A stretch of 25,156 bases of DNA from Smittium mucronatum (GCA_001953115.1 LSSL01003803.1:1-25156), one strand, 5' to 3'. Positions 1 through 10,236 are shown, counted from the stretch's first letter. Notes: generated from the letters alone by a model not told the origin. Translations and numbers: made by a program.

Positions 1-1656
1 TACAAGAAGGCGGGTAAAATGAAATTATTATTTATAATTATGAATTAAAAATTAAACTCTCTTTAATATTAAAGAATCTAGAAAAAAAATTATGTATAAT
101 ATGTTATCAAATAACCTTTAATGTCTTAAAACCTTCATTAAAGTCAAAAAATTTAGAATGTTTTCAATGAAATATATCAGCTTTATTAAGATCAAAGCAA
201 GTCTAATTTTTTGGGTATAATATCGCCAGAGGATTGGAAATTTTAATCTATTTTAAAACTCAATTAGCATATATCATTTAATTTTCGATATGAAGACGAA
301 ATTTTTTTATCATTTTTTTACTTATTTTGATTAAAAAATTACCAATCTGTACCTATATTGTTTTTTTTATTTAATTTGACACATAAACTGATTTTTGTTT
401 TTTAAAAAAACAATTGTATTCAAATTTACTTAATTATATTCAATTTTATTTGATAAAAGTTAATAAATAGGGGGGGGGTATAATTAATTTAAAATTTTAG
501 TAGATAAATTAGATAAAAAATCAGGAATTTTATGTTTTTAGGGATTTATTATATTTTTCCTTCCTATTTGTTAGAAGGTACAAATGAAAACAGGAATAAT
601 CATCCAGGTTATGATTTTTTCATTTTTTCATTTAGAATTTTAAGATTGGATTTTGAATTTATACTATATTTATATTTTTTTAATAATTATAATTGTTATA
701 TTATATAAATAAACACTAAAGTAAAGATCTATTTATTTTGCACTATCAATAATTTTTATCGCCATATTGAAAAGATAATTATAAAATAACTTACAAAAAA
801 CAAAACATGTTTGTGTAGTTTTTTCCTGTCGTAATAAAACAAATATTACTGATCGATAAATTTAATGTTTTAAAAGGGCTAAAGTTTTTTTTAAAGAATT
901 TAAAATTTAAAAATCCAGAATTCCAGGAAATTTTTTCAAAAAAAATAATCAGCCACAATACTAGTTCTATTATAGATGATTATATATTAATTCATGATTG
1001 TTATTGATTTAAAGAATTGAAATTCTAATTATTATTTGTAGCTTTCAAATATATTTTATAATTTTTAAGCATATTATGTCAATTTTTTTTATATTATGCT
1101 GAAAAAGCTAAATGATGTCAATTTAAAATAAATCTATTGGAAATAGTCTTAATTTTTTAGAAATTAATTATTAGAATTATTTTTAATTTTTTTGAAAATA
1201 CGGTCTATAATCACACTAAATATTTCCTTAATACACGATATTTTAAAAAAAATAATTTAAAAACTGACGAAAATATCATAAATTATTTCGAATCGTAATC
1301 AGGTTTTCCTAATTATAGCTATTATAATTCTTTTGAAAACCCCCAAAATTTTATAAACGTATAATAAGAAAAACGATATTAAAAAATTCAATCCTCAAAA
1401 ATAATAATTTATAAGAAATTATATGCATCATACTTTGAGTTTTTGATTTTTTTTGAAAAAAATTATATTCTTTCATTTTTTGCCATTTAATTTTGGATTG
1501 TCTTAAGTTATATAGAACATTTCATAGGTTTATTTTTTTTATATTATCCATGATAGTTTTTTCATTTTTTAATCATTCTTTTTCTTCAGTTTTCATAATA
1601 ATTATGTAGCGGGGTAAAATATACGACCGAGCACAGAGAACTATTTTTCATAGTAA

Positions 1657-1755
1657 TAATATATATAAAAAGAAAAAAATTAAACGGGGAGGACAAAGAA
1701 AAGAATGAAAGGGAAGGGAAGGAAAAGGATTAAAAAGAAAATAAAAGTAAAAAAA
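1657..1755. repeat. Purine-rich tract
   Basis: For about 100 bases the plus strand is nearly all A and G. A G-rich core at about 1684-1731 is built of short blocks such as GGGGAGG, AAAGGGAAGGG and AAGGAAAAGG, with few pyrimidines. Such polypurine tracts can adopt triplex structure; that is general knowledge, not shown here. Two small GC-rich patches lie on either side (near 1606-1640 and 2045-2062). No gene is associated. Confidence 0.5.
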
Positions 1756-3851
1756 CAAACAACTTTTGTTTTTTTCCCAGATTGATTTACCACGTGAATT
1801 AATTTTGTATTTTGAGTTAAAAGATAAACAAATTTTATTGGATAAACTAAATTCAAAATAAATTACAAAGAAGGCCAAAGTTAATCCAAAAAAACTAATT
1901 ACTGAAGTTTTAATAATAGAAGAAAATGGATCGAAGATATTTTGAGCAATAGAAAGAGATATAATAGTAATGAGGATTCGAAAACAACACAATTTATTGA
2001 AAATCTGTCAAATTTATATATAAATGAAATACAAGTCAGCTTTCTTGGCTCGTCTCGGCGGAAATTTTCTTATAAATAAATAAAATTTAAACTATAAGTA
2101 CTTGGCTTAGTTTTAAAAGTTGAAAAATAAATAATCCCAAACCATCTGAGTAAAAAGCAATTGAAAATTAAAAATCAAATATATTTCAGCTTAAAAATTT
2201 AAAATACTGATACTTATTCAAAACTTATAAGCTTAAAAAGTAGTTGTTAATTTTTCTTTCTTTCTTTTAAAAACGCACCTACCTTTGACCTATCTTTAAT
2301 TTCTTTTTTATATCATTAAACCCCTTAATTGAAAATAAAGGTAGTGGTACTCTTAAAAACTACCACAATTATTCGGGCTATATTTATATTTCATGTTTAT
2401 TTTTTTAAATCATTAAACATATTTAATAAATAAACGAAATAGCTATATTGCTTCATTTTATAACATCTGAAAACCGTGTTCAGTTTACTGTTGTATAACT
2501 GTTTTAAAATTTTGCTCTACTTTATTACATATAAATTAAATGGATTAATATTAAACATGTTTCTAGTTATATAGGCATCAATAAAATGTTATTTTTAAAA
2601 AGATAATAAATACGCTGTATTTTTTGGATTTTTTTTTAAGTTTTTTAAACTCAAATAATAATCCAACTAAGATATTTCAAAATATTCTAAATTTAAATTT
2701 TTTTATATTTTCAATATATATTTTAATAATCCACCTTTTTTATGAATGTATTCAAATAATTAAGGGCTCATATAATAAAATTTCGGGGGTTATTTAGGAA
2801 TCATCTTCTAGTAATTATTTTTTAAACATAAACTTATTCCCTATAAAATTATATTCCAATTAAAATTTTTGATGCAATAAAATAATAACCGAAGTACTTA
2901 ATTTTTTATCCCCAGAAATTAAATCATTACATAACAATTTTTTCTTCATTCTTCGTATGTTTAAAACCTATATATCATACTAAATCTTTATATTTGAAGC
3001 AGTTTCTGCTTAATTTATATCAATAATATCACTTTTTAAAATAAAGAGTAATATGGTTGGACTTAAAGGCTCTGAATGTCAAAAAAAATTGAATAAAAAA
3101 GTATATAGTAATTTAGGCATTTTGAATTTCATTTAGACCCAATATGTATAATGAATTGGACTTTAAATTTTTGTATAAAGGATAGTTTTAAAACATATGG
3201 TGGGGGTTTAATTATAAATTTGAAATATATCGAGTTTTTTAACACGAATTGCTTAGCATAGATAATTGTTTTATAATTATTGTTTTTACAAAAAATATTC
3301 AAATGTAATTTTTTTAAAAAAAAAACTAATAAAATGATAAAGATATATTGATGAAACATTTCCTTTTTATTCAAAGATACTACTTTAAGCTTAGTTAAAT
3401 GTCTTTCAGAAATTGTTTAAAAATTATTAAACTAAAAATTAACATGTTTTTTTTTTCAATAAAATAAAATAAATAAAAGATATTTATTTATCAAAAGCAT
3501 TTTGTGCAGATATTTAAATTATTAATCTTCTATATTATAAAATTTGAATTCCTGAATAAATGGGTTTATTTTATCTTCACGAAGAATATATATGATTTTT
3601 TTAGATACAAATTAAATTTATCTAAATTTGGCAACATAATAATAATAGAAGAATAAAACTGTTGTAGAAAAAATAACCCACTGAAAATCTTTAAATATAA
3701 TGATAGGCATTCCAAAAAAAACATTCGAGCCTAAATATGTTAGATAAAAAACTATTTAATCGTTATATTATTCCAAGTCAATTTTTCAATGATATTTTAG
3801 TGAAATTCAAGTTTTATGGGGTTAATATTTATGTATTAATTATAAATATAT

Positions 3852-4052
3852 TTGATCATTAACTGGTGATTTCGATCTCTACGTGGGTTTGATATGATTT
3901 AATTAAAAAGGAAGTTTATTGGATTTTATTAATTTTATCGAATGAAAATTTAGCTAATATATATATATATATAAATCACCTTAAATTTTTATTTTGTCCC
4001 ATTATTTATGCCTAATATTTTTAAAGGCGAATTTCGTTAATTTTTGGTCAAA
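3852..4052 (+). repeat. Left arm of a long imperfect inverted repeat
   Basis: Read on the plus strand, this arm matches the reverse complement of 5121-5316 along nearly its whole length. Shared blocks in the same order are TTGATCATTAACT, GTGATTTCGAT, GGGTTTGAT, GATTTAATTAA, TATTAATTTTAT, ATAAATCAC, TAAATTTTTATT, ATTATTTATG and CTAAT, separated by scattered substitutions. This copy carries a TA microsatellite (3957-3973) where the other arm has a non-repetitive AATATAAATATCGAT. It could be the terminal repeat of a degenerate transposon or one of two dispersed repeats in opposite orientation. No coding sequence lies in it. Confidence 0.75.
3957..3973. repeat. TA dinucleotide microsatellite
   Basis: An uninterrupted AT/TA run of about 17 bases lies inside the left inverted-repeat arm. 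The matching position in the right arm is not a simple repeat, so this run probably expanded after the two copies separated. Confidence 0.8.
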
Positions 4053-5120
4053 GGCAAGAGTTTTTTTATAACAATAAATTTGAGTGAAATTTTATCAATA
4101 TAAGATAGTATTTTGCAAAAAGCTAAAACTGCAATGTGTCTTTAAATATAGCAAAACATTAATTTTTTGTTAATTTTGTGTGTATTATTTTGAAAAGGAA
4201 AAATTTAGCGGTGTTATTAATCTAGTTTGTATTAATTAAGAAGTCATCAAAAGTTATATAATTATTTTAATTATAATTTTTTGCTGATTTTAAATATTAA
4301 TAACGATTGATGGATTAGTGCCGAATAAAATTCGAAAGATCATAAATCTAAAATTGTATAAAGGGATCAATATAACCCAATTTTTATTAGTTTTAAAAAT
4401 AATTATATAATATTATTCTGAATAATGGTAAAAATCTACCACTATATTTATTATTTTAATTTTAAATTTGGCAAATGGTTAAAAAAAAAACTGTGGATAT
4501 TCGTTATATACTTTAATTATGAAAAAATTGATCTAAAAACGTCTAGTTTTTTTAATTCCGATTTCTTCAATATACTTGCTTTTAAATTTATAGTGCAGTT
4601 ATAACAGGAGAGCATATATATTATAATAAATTATTTATAAGGAAAAAGCTAAACTAAAATGTTTTAATTTTTACAAAATTTCACTCTAAAATAAACTTAT
4701 CAGTGCTTATTATACATAAAAAAAGAATTTTAGAAATACGTATTTAATACAGCTTGAAAATACAATTTATATAGCCATAGCAAATTATTATTTGTAAAAA
4801 ATTAAAATAAAGTAAAAATCTAAAGAAGAATTAAATAAAAGTGATAGCACAAAGATATCATGAAAATATCAATATTATACATGTTCATTAGCTATTTTAT
4901 TTTACTTATAAAAATATAATTAAGTTAAATTGGGTAGCTAAAAAATCACATCCAAACAGCTCAATTAAACTGGTATACGTTAGATTTTATTTAAAAAAGC
5001 AACGATAAATAGCAATATTATGTAATTAAATAAAAATATTTTGTATAGATTAAATGATAAATCGAATCAAATAAACATATTTCAAAACAAAAGACCAGTT
5101 CATTATAACGATTTTTTTTT
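4053..5120. other. Interior between inverted-repeat arms, non-coding
   Basis: This is AT-rich sequence with stops in all frames and no recognisable transposase or RNA gene. If the flanking arms are terminal inverted repeats, it is the internal part of a foldback- or MITE-like element about 1.46 kb long. If the arms are two independent insertions, it is plain intergenic DNA. The sequence alone does not decide between these. Confidence 0.35.
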
Positions 5121-5316
5121 TTACCAGAAATAAATGGAATTATCCTTAATTGGATTAGACATAAATAATTTAACAGAATAAAAATTTACAGTGATTTATC
5201 GATATTTATATTGGATAAATCTTTATTCAATAAAATTAATAGTGTACAATCAATTTCCCTCTTAATTAAATCGAATCAAACCCTAACAGGGATCGAAATC
5301 ACTAGTTAATGATCAA
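5121..5316 (-). repeat. Right arm of a long imperfect inverted repeat
   Basis: The reverse complement of this segment aligns with 3852-4052 with scattered mismatches and small indels. The best-kept parts are ATAAATCAC, TAAATTTTTATT and ATTATTTATG, and the TGATCATTAACT outer end. Going outward (right of 5316) the similarity fades quickly. Going inward (left of 5121) only weak traces continue, after a T-run that differs in length. The arms are about 1.07 kb apart, with no open reading frame between them, so any element they bound would be non-autonomous. Confidence 0.75.
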
Positions 5317-5455
5317 TTATATGCAAGGATCAAATTCATGTGCAACATATATTATATAATTAAATAAATCCTTTAGTAAATAGCGCTTTTTTACTTGATA
5401 TATTTAGGGGTTTTATCTTAAATTTTAATGGTGAATTTATCTATATCAGAATTAT

Positions 5456-5472
5456 TATATATATATATATAT
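5456..5472. repeat. TA dinucleotide microsatellite
   Basis: An alternating TA run of about 17 bases, followed by ATTAATAATA. It lies just outside the right inverted-repeat arm in AT-rich intergenic DNA and has no link to a gene. Confidence 0.8.
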
Positions 5473-6180
5473 TAATAATAGCATCAATTTAATTAACTTG
5501 TAACTTTAAATGAAAATTAACGTATTTAATCTAAATATCTCTTAAGCATAAAGGTTTTCTTTTATCTTTATTCAAAAATTTCAAATAATAATAATAATTT
5601 AATAACTCTTATAGTGAATAAATTTTGGTTTATATAATTTTGTTACATAACTAAGATAACTATATTTTCATTTTTTTAATACGATTTAAATTTATCAATA
5701 ATTATTTGAAAAAATATTTGTATATATCAATAGCTTATCTAATCAAAATAGCCCTTTTTACTGTAATTTCCCTTGGTTTTCAACTTTTTTTTTTTAGCAT
5801 TTAAAGTATGAGTATAAATAATTCTGGAAATATCAATATTCTTTCATTGAAGATCCTAAAGAAGTCAAATATAATACCCAGTTTTTTTTTATATGACCAA
5901 GTCAAAATTTTAAATTTTTTATTAAAATTATTCACTAATAAATTATTTAGTATTATCTTAAACCGATTTAAGGGGGGAGATTAATTAAGAATACTTTTTT
6001 TCTAAAATTTCTGTGTTTTAAAATTTTTAGAAGTAATAATAAACAATAGAGGAATATGAAATTTAATGCTTTCTTGTAATTTTAATCTTCATATTTGAAA
6101 TTCGACCATATAATTGATTAATTGATTATTCTGATTATTAGAATTTTCTGCCATCTTATTCCATTATATAAAATTTTTTT

Positions 6181-6290
6181 ATCAGCATCACTAATTTTTT
6201 TTATCAGCATCACTAATTTTTTTTATCAGCATCACTAATTTTTTTTATCAGCATCACTAATTTTTTTTATCAGCATCACTAATTTTTTTT
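6181..6290 (+). repeat. Minisatellite, five perfect 22-bp copies
   Basis: The unit ATCAGCATCACTAA followed by eight T's is repeated head to tail five times without a single mismatch. Units start at 6181, 6203, 6225, 6247 and 6269. A run of seven T's precedes the array and a broken ATCAC follows it at 6291. Perfect identity amid otherwise decayed DNA points to recent expansion by slippage or unequal exchange. The unit contains the short near-palindromic words ATCAGC and CATCACTAA but no motif I can assign to a protein. The period is not a multiple of three, so it is not coding. Confidence 0.95.
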
Positions 6291-6669
6291 ATCACATTTA
6301 AATATTAAAAATTCCACCCAATTATCAATTCCAATGAAATAACAAAAAAGCTCCAATAATTTTTTTTCTTTCAAAAGCATCCCTTTTACTTGCTATCTAT
6401 ATATCCAAGCTCTAAAATCTGTGATAAAATGGTAAAAAAAAAATTCCAAGGTTTTTTAACAAATTTTTTTAAAAGAAAGTTTAGTGAAATTCAAACGAAT
6501 TTTATTTATTTTTATTGTTTTTAATTTAATTATGTTATCACCTATTTTTTCATATTATTTATAGTTTAGAGCCATCAATTAATTATTAAATATATTGGGA
6601 ATAAATTATTTAATTTTTGAGGAGAATCTTAGTGTAAAGTTAGAATATTAAGATTTTAATACTAATATT

Positions 6670-6684
6670 TATATATATATATAT
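6670..6684. repeat. TA dinucleotide microsatellite
   Basis: A short alternating TA run between T-rich segments, in the gene desert. Confidence 0.75.
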
Positions 6685-8159
6685 TTTAACCTAATGAGAT
6701 TATTTGAAACGCTCTAAAAATTCTTCGTCAATTTTGATTTTTAAAGAAATAAAATAATATCTGAAGCGATATACTTCATAATCCCTAGAATTCAAGTAAA
6801 AAAACAGGATGTAATTAATTGAGAAATTTAATGGTTACATTATTTTTTTTTTAAATTACCCCTAAAGTTATTATCTTTTTCACAGTAATTTCAGGGGTTT
6901 TATTTTAATTTAAAACTTGAAAGTATAAGAGGAATTATCATTTAAAAAAGAAAATTTGTGTTTATAGAGCTAAAACTAGTTGTGAGAAAGTGAATATTTT
7001 TTCACTAAAATTTATTTTTATGCGTTACATATATACTATTAAAATTTTGATTAAAAGGTTCTAAGCCAATTGTGTATGAGATATTTTTGTTTTGCTATGA
7101 GGGGGGGGATTAATTTCATTAAAATAATTTTCAAATAAAAGAGCATTTTTTTAATGAGTTATTATTAATAAAATGCTCAAAAGTTGATTCAAGTATTTAT
7201 AATATCTATACCCATCAGATTTATGAATATCTAATCTTCATATGAGGTGAGCTCAAACTTTCTGTTTATTTTGAAAATAAAATATACTACACTTATAATC
7301 ATTAGAAAATTCCATAATGATTTCTCCCCAATTCTTCGAAATGCTTTTATTGGCACTTTAAAAATATTGCGTGTTCTCTGATTAAACACACACATTCTTT
7401 TTTTATTATTTTTTATATAAAAAGTAAAGAATGAAAGATCCTGAAAAGTAAAATTAATTAAAGTTTATAGATATTAATTTGTTTTAATAGTAAAATTTTA
7501 GAGATAATAATTTCATTATTATGAAATAAAAATTGATCAAAAAATAAAAATGAACTTAATTCTTAATATGAACATTATTTTCAATTATTTTTGTTTTGTT
7601 TATTCGATATTACAAAATCAAAGATCCAGATACTTTATATATTTAAAATTTACTCAATATTGACCTTAAAAATATTAATATTGATATTAGAAGATTTCAA
7701 ATTACAAAAATGATAGTTGTATAGATTTTTTTCTGATTTAAGCGCAGTTTATATAATTTCATATCCCAGTTGTTTTTATCTATATGCATCTTCAAAAGGT
7801 TAAACTAAATTAGTATAGAACTATCACACTTTTTTTTTAAATAAATCTTCCTTTAATTTGAAAATAGTTTGCCTAACAAATTTCAGTTCATCAATATTGG
7901 AGATTATTTTTCATGCATACATTTTATTACTTTATAAAATATTGGCTGTTTTTTCGTCCATATTCGATCAGAAATTCATTTTTAAATCAGCCTAAATATA
8001 ATATACATATCGATATTATTTTCCTATTTCTTCTTTCTCTACCAATATCAATAGCCTTTTGAAATTAAAAATTTTAACTACTGAACAGGTTTAAAAATTA
8101 GGAAAGTTTAAAGTTGAATTTGATAAATGAACTCTCTTGAAGAAAATTGCCCATAAATG

Positions 8160-8760
8160 AGTCAAGCATAAAAGGAAATTTGAGATTCACTCTGGTAAAC
8201 TGCTTCTAAAAGTGAAACACCCTACTGTAGTTTGGGGGCATATGTAGAATACCTTCTTAAGTACTTTATACTAAAAATCCACACAGCACTGTACTACTCC
8301 TGAATGGGATTAATGGAAGCAGCGTGCAGCATTTTAGAAGAAAGCGATTCCAGAGGAGAGCCATCAGGAAAAACGAGGAACCCATCGTATAGCACAGCTG
8401 AGACATAATCTAGTGCACAAGATCAGCGTTCGACAGTCAAACGGATCTCAGCGTTTAACAGCTATTTGTAGGAAAGTAATATCGATAGACCCAATTTTCG
8501 GACATGTCCATATTTTATTAATCCTACTCGAAGTAGATTCTAACTGGGAGCTCCGTCTTTCCATTCGGGGTTTGTTTTTTGACAAAGAGATTAATTTTTG
8601 ACTGAGTTTAACCTCAATCACACACCTTATTGAAGCGATTCCAGGGAGGGGGTCTTACAGCCGTTAGATTTTAATCAATCCTGTAGATACGCTACCGGTA
8701 GCCAGATAGATGGGCTTATTGTTTTTAGGATAATAATAATCTATATACTACTTTTTCTGA
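8160..8760 (-). pseudogene. GC-balanced island, possible decayed coding remnant
   Basis: The composition here is clearly less AT-rich than on either side and resembles the dynein coding region more than the desert. On the minus strand, 8416 down to 8297 reads as 40 codons with ordinary protein-like content (ALDYVSAVLYDGFLVFPDG, then PLESLSSKMLHAASINP). The same frame continues on both sides but is broken by stops. Another minus-strand frame across 8430-8580 also looks protein-like. A plus-strand open stretch at 8413-8601 (62 codons) overlaps these and is probably a shadow. An 11-base word AGCGATTCCAG occurs at 8343 and again at 8634, both reading PLESL on the minus strand. I cannot name a family. 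A dead transposon or an old gene fragment fits best, but an intron-rich or non-coding transcript is possible. Confidence 0.35.
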
Positions 8761-8793
8761 TTCTTTTTTAGTATAGTCTATAATGACTTTGTC

Positions 8794-8965
8794 TTAACCC
8801 TTTCCGGGACCAAACTTTCTCCTCATTCCTATTTAATTATATTTAAAATTATAATATGTCTAAATTCATGATTAGGCCCGTGACATACAAATATTATTAA
8901 TTTAACGATAACATTAATCTAAAAGTGAGTGCCGTTTTTTGTAGTATCGGCCTTGAAAGAGTTAA
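8794..8965. mobile_element. Candidate piggyBac-like MITE with TTAA ends
   Basis: The segment starts TTAACCCTTTCCGGGACC and ends GGCCTTGAAAGAGTTAA. The last bases, reverse-complemented, read TTAACTCTTTCAAGGCC, so the ends form an imperfect terminal inverted repeat (about 12 of 18 positions match beyond the TTAA). A TTAA target duplication followed by CCCTTT-type ends is the hallmark of the piggyBac superfamily (established knowledge). The element is 172 bp including both TTAA and has no coding capacity, as expected for a MITE. A small inner palindrome, GCCG...CGGC, lies near the right end. In AT-rich DNA a TTAA pair is common by chance, so the support comes from the CCCTTTC-type ends. Confidence 0.4.
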
Positions 8966-9790
8966 GTGTAATTTCGTGATACAAATAAAAACCCCACTAA
9001 TTACTGCTTTGATTGTCAAAGAGTCTCTTTCACAGTAAAAAAAAAATATTTTTTTAAAACTTAAAATTATTTATACATGATTTTTAATTGGGCTAGAAAA
9101 TAATTTTTGCTTATTTTAGATAACAATGATAATCTTCTATAGGATGATATGAATTATTTTGTACTATTGTTAAATAATAGGAATATAAACAGTGAAGAAC
9201 TAATTACTGGCTTTCTTTGGTAATACTATAATAAGGTGTCGGACTGAAAGCCTAAAGGGGATTTCGGCTAATTTTTAAACCTATTAAACCTCTTAATTAA
9301 AAAAATAACATCCTGTAAAAACAAATTATTTCTGCAAAAAAATAATGTTTTTGATAATTTTTCAATGTTGGAATTTTATTAGACAAAAATTAGGCGAAAT
9401 ATCATGTAGGTGAAATTTCCAGTAGATCTTCAGTCACGTCACCTTATAATAATGATTTCACATATAGCCCTAGGTGTTGGTTTATCCAATACTAAATTAT
9501 AAAAAAAGTTCACACTATAAAGGCATTTCCTGCATTTATTAAATTACGCTAACTTAACCACTAGTAATTTTTATACATTATGGGAAATTTGCCTAATCAG
9601 TCTTAATTTTTTTAATAAATAGACCATGATTTTCAAATCAAGTTAAAATAGCTAAAACTACAAGATCAATGCATGCACTGTTACAAAAATCATTTGGGGT
9701 AGCATTATAATCCAATACAAGATGATTATTAGTATTAGCTTTTAAATTAGAGCGATGATGCGGAAAGATAGCTAAAAAATAGTTGGTAAT
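8966..9790. other. Intergenic, nothing recognised
   Basis: AT-rich with several short less-AT patches, for example 9225-9270 and 9415-9480. No open frame, RNA gene or repeat array was recognised. The word TTTCACAGTAA at about 9029 also occurs near 6879, which may be a trace of a shared repeat or chance. Confidence 0.6.
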
Positions 9791-9836
9791 AGTTTATTCA
9801 GGATTTTTTTTTTTTACGGAACAGTTTATTCAGGAT
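9791..9836 (-). mobile_element. Micro-insertion with 14-bp direct repeats and poly(T)
   Basis: AGTTTATTCAGGAT occurs at 9791-9804 and again, identical, at 9823-9836. Between them lies only a T run plus ACGGAAC. On the minus strand this reads GTTCCGT followed by about 11 A's, flanked by a 14-bp duplication. That is the layout left by target-primed reverse transcription of a very short, 5'-truncated poly(A) RNA (established for LINE-type retrotransposons). Slippage duplication of the 14-mer with a T-run expansion is the alternative. No part of a retroelement body is visible. Confidence 0.45.
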
Positions 9837-10236
9837 ATACCAAAATTTCATTGAAACAAATATTACGAATTGTCAAAATTAAAAACAGCCAACGTTATTG
9901 CTAATCGTTTTATTTATTTAACATACAACTATTGGTAGTGACTTGAATAAGAAGGTTTGCAGTAAATCAAATCAATTAAAAGTATTTTGAGAGAACATTA
10001 TTTGGTAGAGAATATTATATACACAAGTTTTAACCAATCAATGAAGATTGAGTGGGCGAAATATGTTAAAGGTGTCAAATATATGGTTGAGCGCAATACT
10101 AAACTCAAGGCTGACTATTTGATTCTTTCTATTTACACAACTCTCAACACAGTTTTGATCATATTCATAAATTTCATCATATTTAATCACTGCCACCAAT
10201 ACATTTTGAATTTATTTTCCTGAAAAATAGAAGAAC
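9837..10236 (+). promoter_or_regulatory. Probable promoter and 5' leader of the dynein gene
   Basis: This 400-bp flank becomes steadily less AT-rich toward the start codon. A consensus CCAAT-box word, CCAATCA, sits at 10034-10040, with a TATATA-like stretch just before it (about 10014-10021) and a second CCAAT at 10196-10200. An ATG directly after the first CCAAT opens a 60-codon frame (10041-10223) that ends 13 bases before the dynein start. Depending on where transcription begins, this could be an upstream ORF or not be transcribed at all. The transcription start cannot be seen from sequence, so all assignments here are inference. Confidence 0.3.

Larger units (their letters stand above)
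1..8150. other. AT-rich gene desert
   Basis: This stretch is almost entirely A and T, with long homopolymer runs and stop codons in every frame. The two longest open stretches are on the minus strand, near 1648-1992 and 3129-3374. They translate to low-complexity Phe/Leu/Ile/Lys-rich peptides of the kind random AT-rich DNA gives, and I do not accept them as genes. No tRNA or rRNA was recognised by eye, although a short or intron-rich RNA gene could be missed. What stands out inside is listed separately: a purine tract, TA microsatellites, a 22-bp tandem repeat, inverted-repeat arms and isolated G runs. The contrast with the balanced composition from 10237 onward is sharp. Confidence 0.8.

Noticed and set aside
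1648..1992. Minus-strand open frame of 114 codons
   Set aside because: Low-complexity Phe/Leu/Ser-rich translation produced by AT-rich and purine-rich DNA; no recognisable domain, and the start lacks support.
2341..2366. Small hairpin GTGGTA...TACCAC
   Set aside because: A six-base stem in AT-rich DNA is expected by chance, and no gene lies nearby.
3129..3374. Minus-strand open frame of 81 codons
   Set aside because: Composition is that of random AT-rich DNA (Lys/Phe/Ile runs); no motif and no neighbouring signals.
5281..5292. CCCTAACAGGG resembling a telomere repeat
   Set aside because: Only one unit, inside a repeat arm; not a telomeric array.
5263..5330. tRNA- or SINE-like look of the repeat arm (GGTTTGATTCGAT resembles a B box)
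   Set aside because: No matching A box, acceptor stem or anticodon arm could be folded; the resemblance is too short.
8190..8260. Plus-strand reading KHPTVVWGHM resembling a Tc1/mariner transposase block
   Set aside because: Only a few residues fit and stops follow at once; too weak to name the island a Tc1 element.
8413..8601. Plus-strand open frame of 62 codons
   Set aside because: It begins without support inside the decayed island and overlaps more protein-like minus-strand readings; probably a shadow of older coding DNA.
9987..10223. Open frame of 78 codons just before the dynein gene
   Set aside because: It opens with TTG; the first ATG is at 10041. The hydrophobic tail is typical of AT-rich DNA. 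Kept only as a possible upstream ORF, not as a gene.
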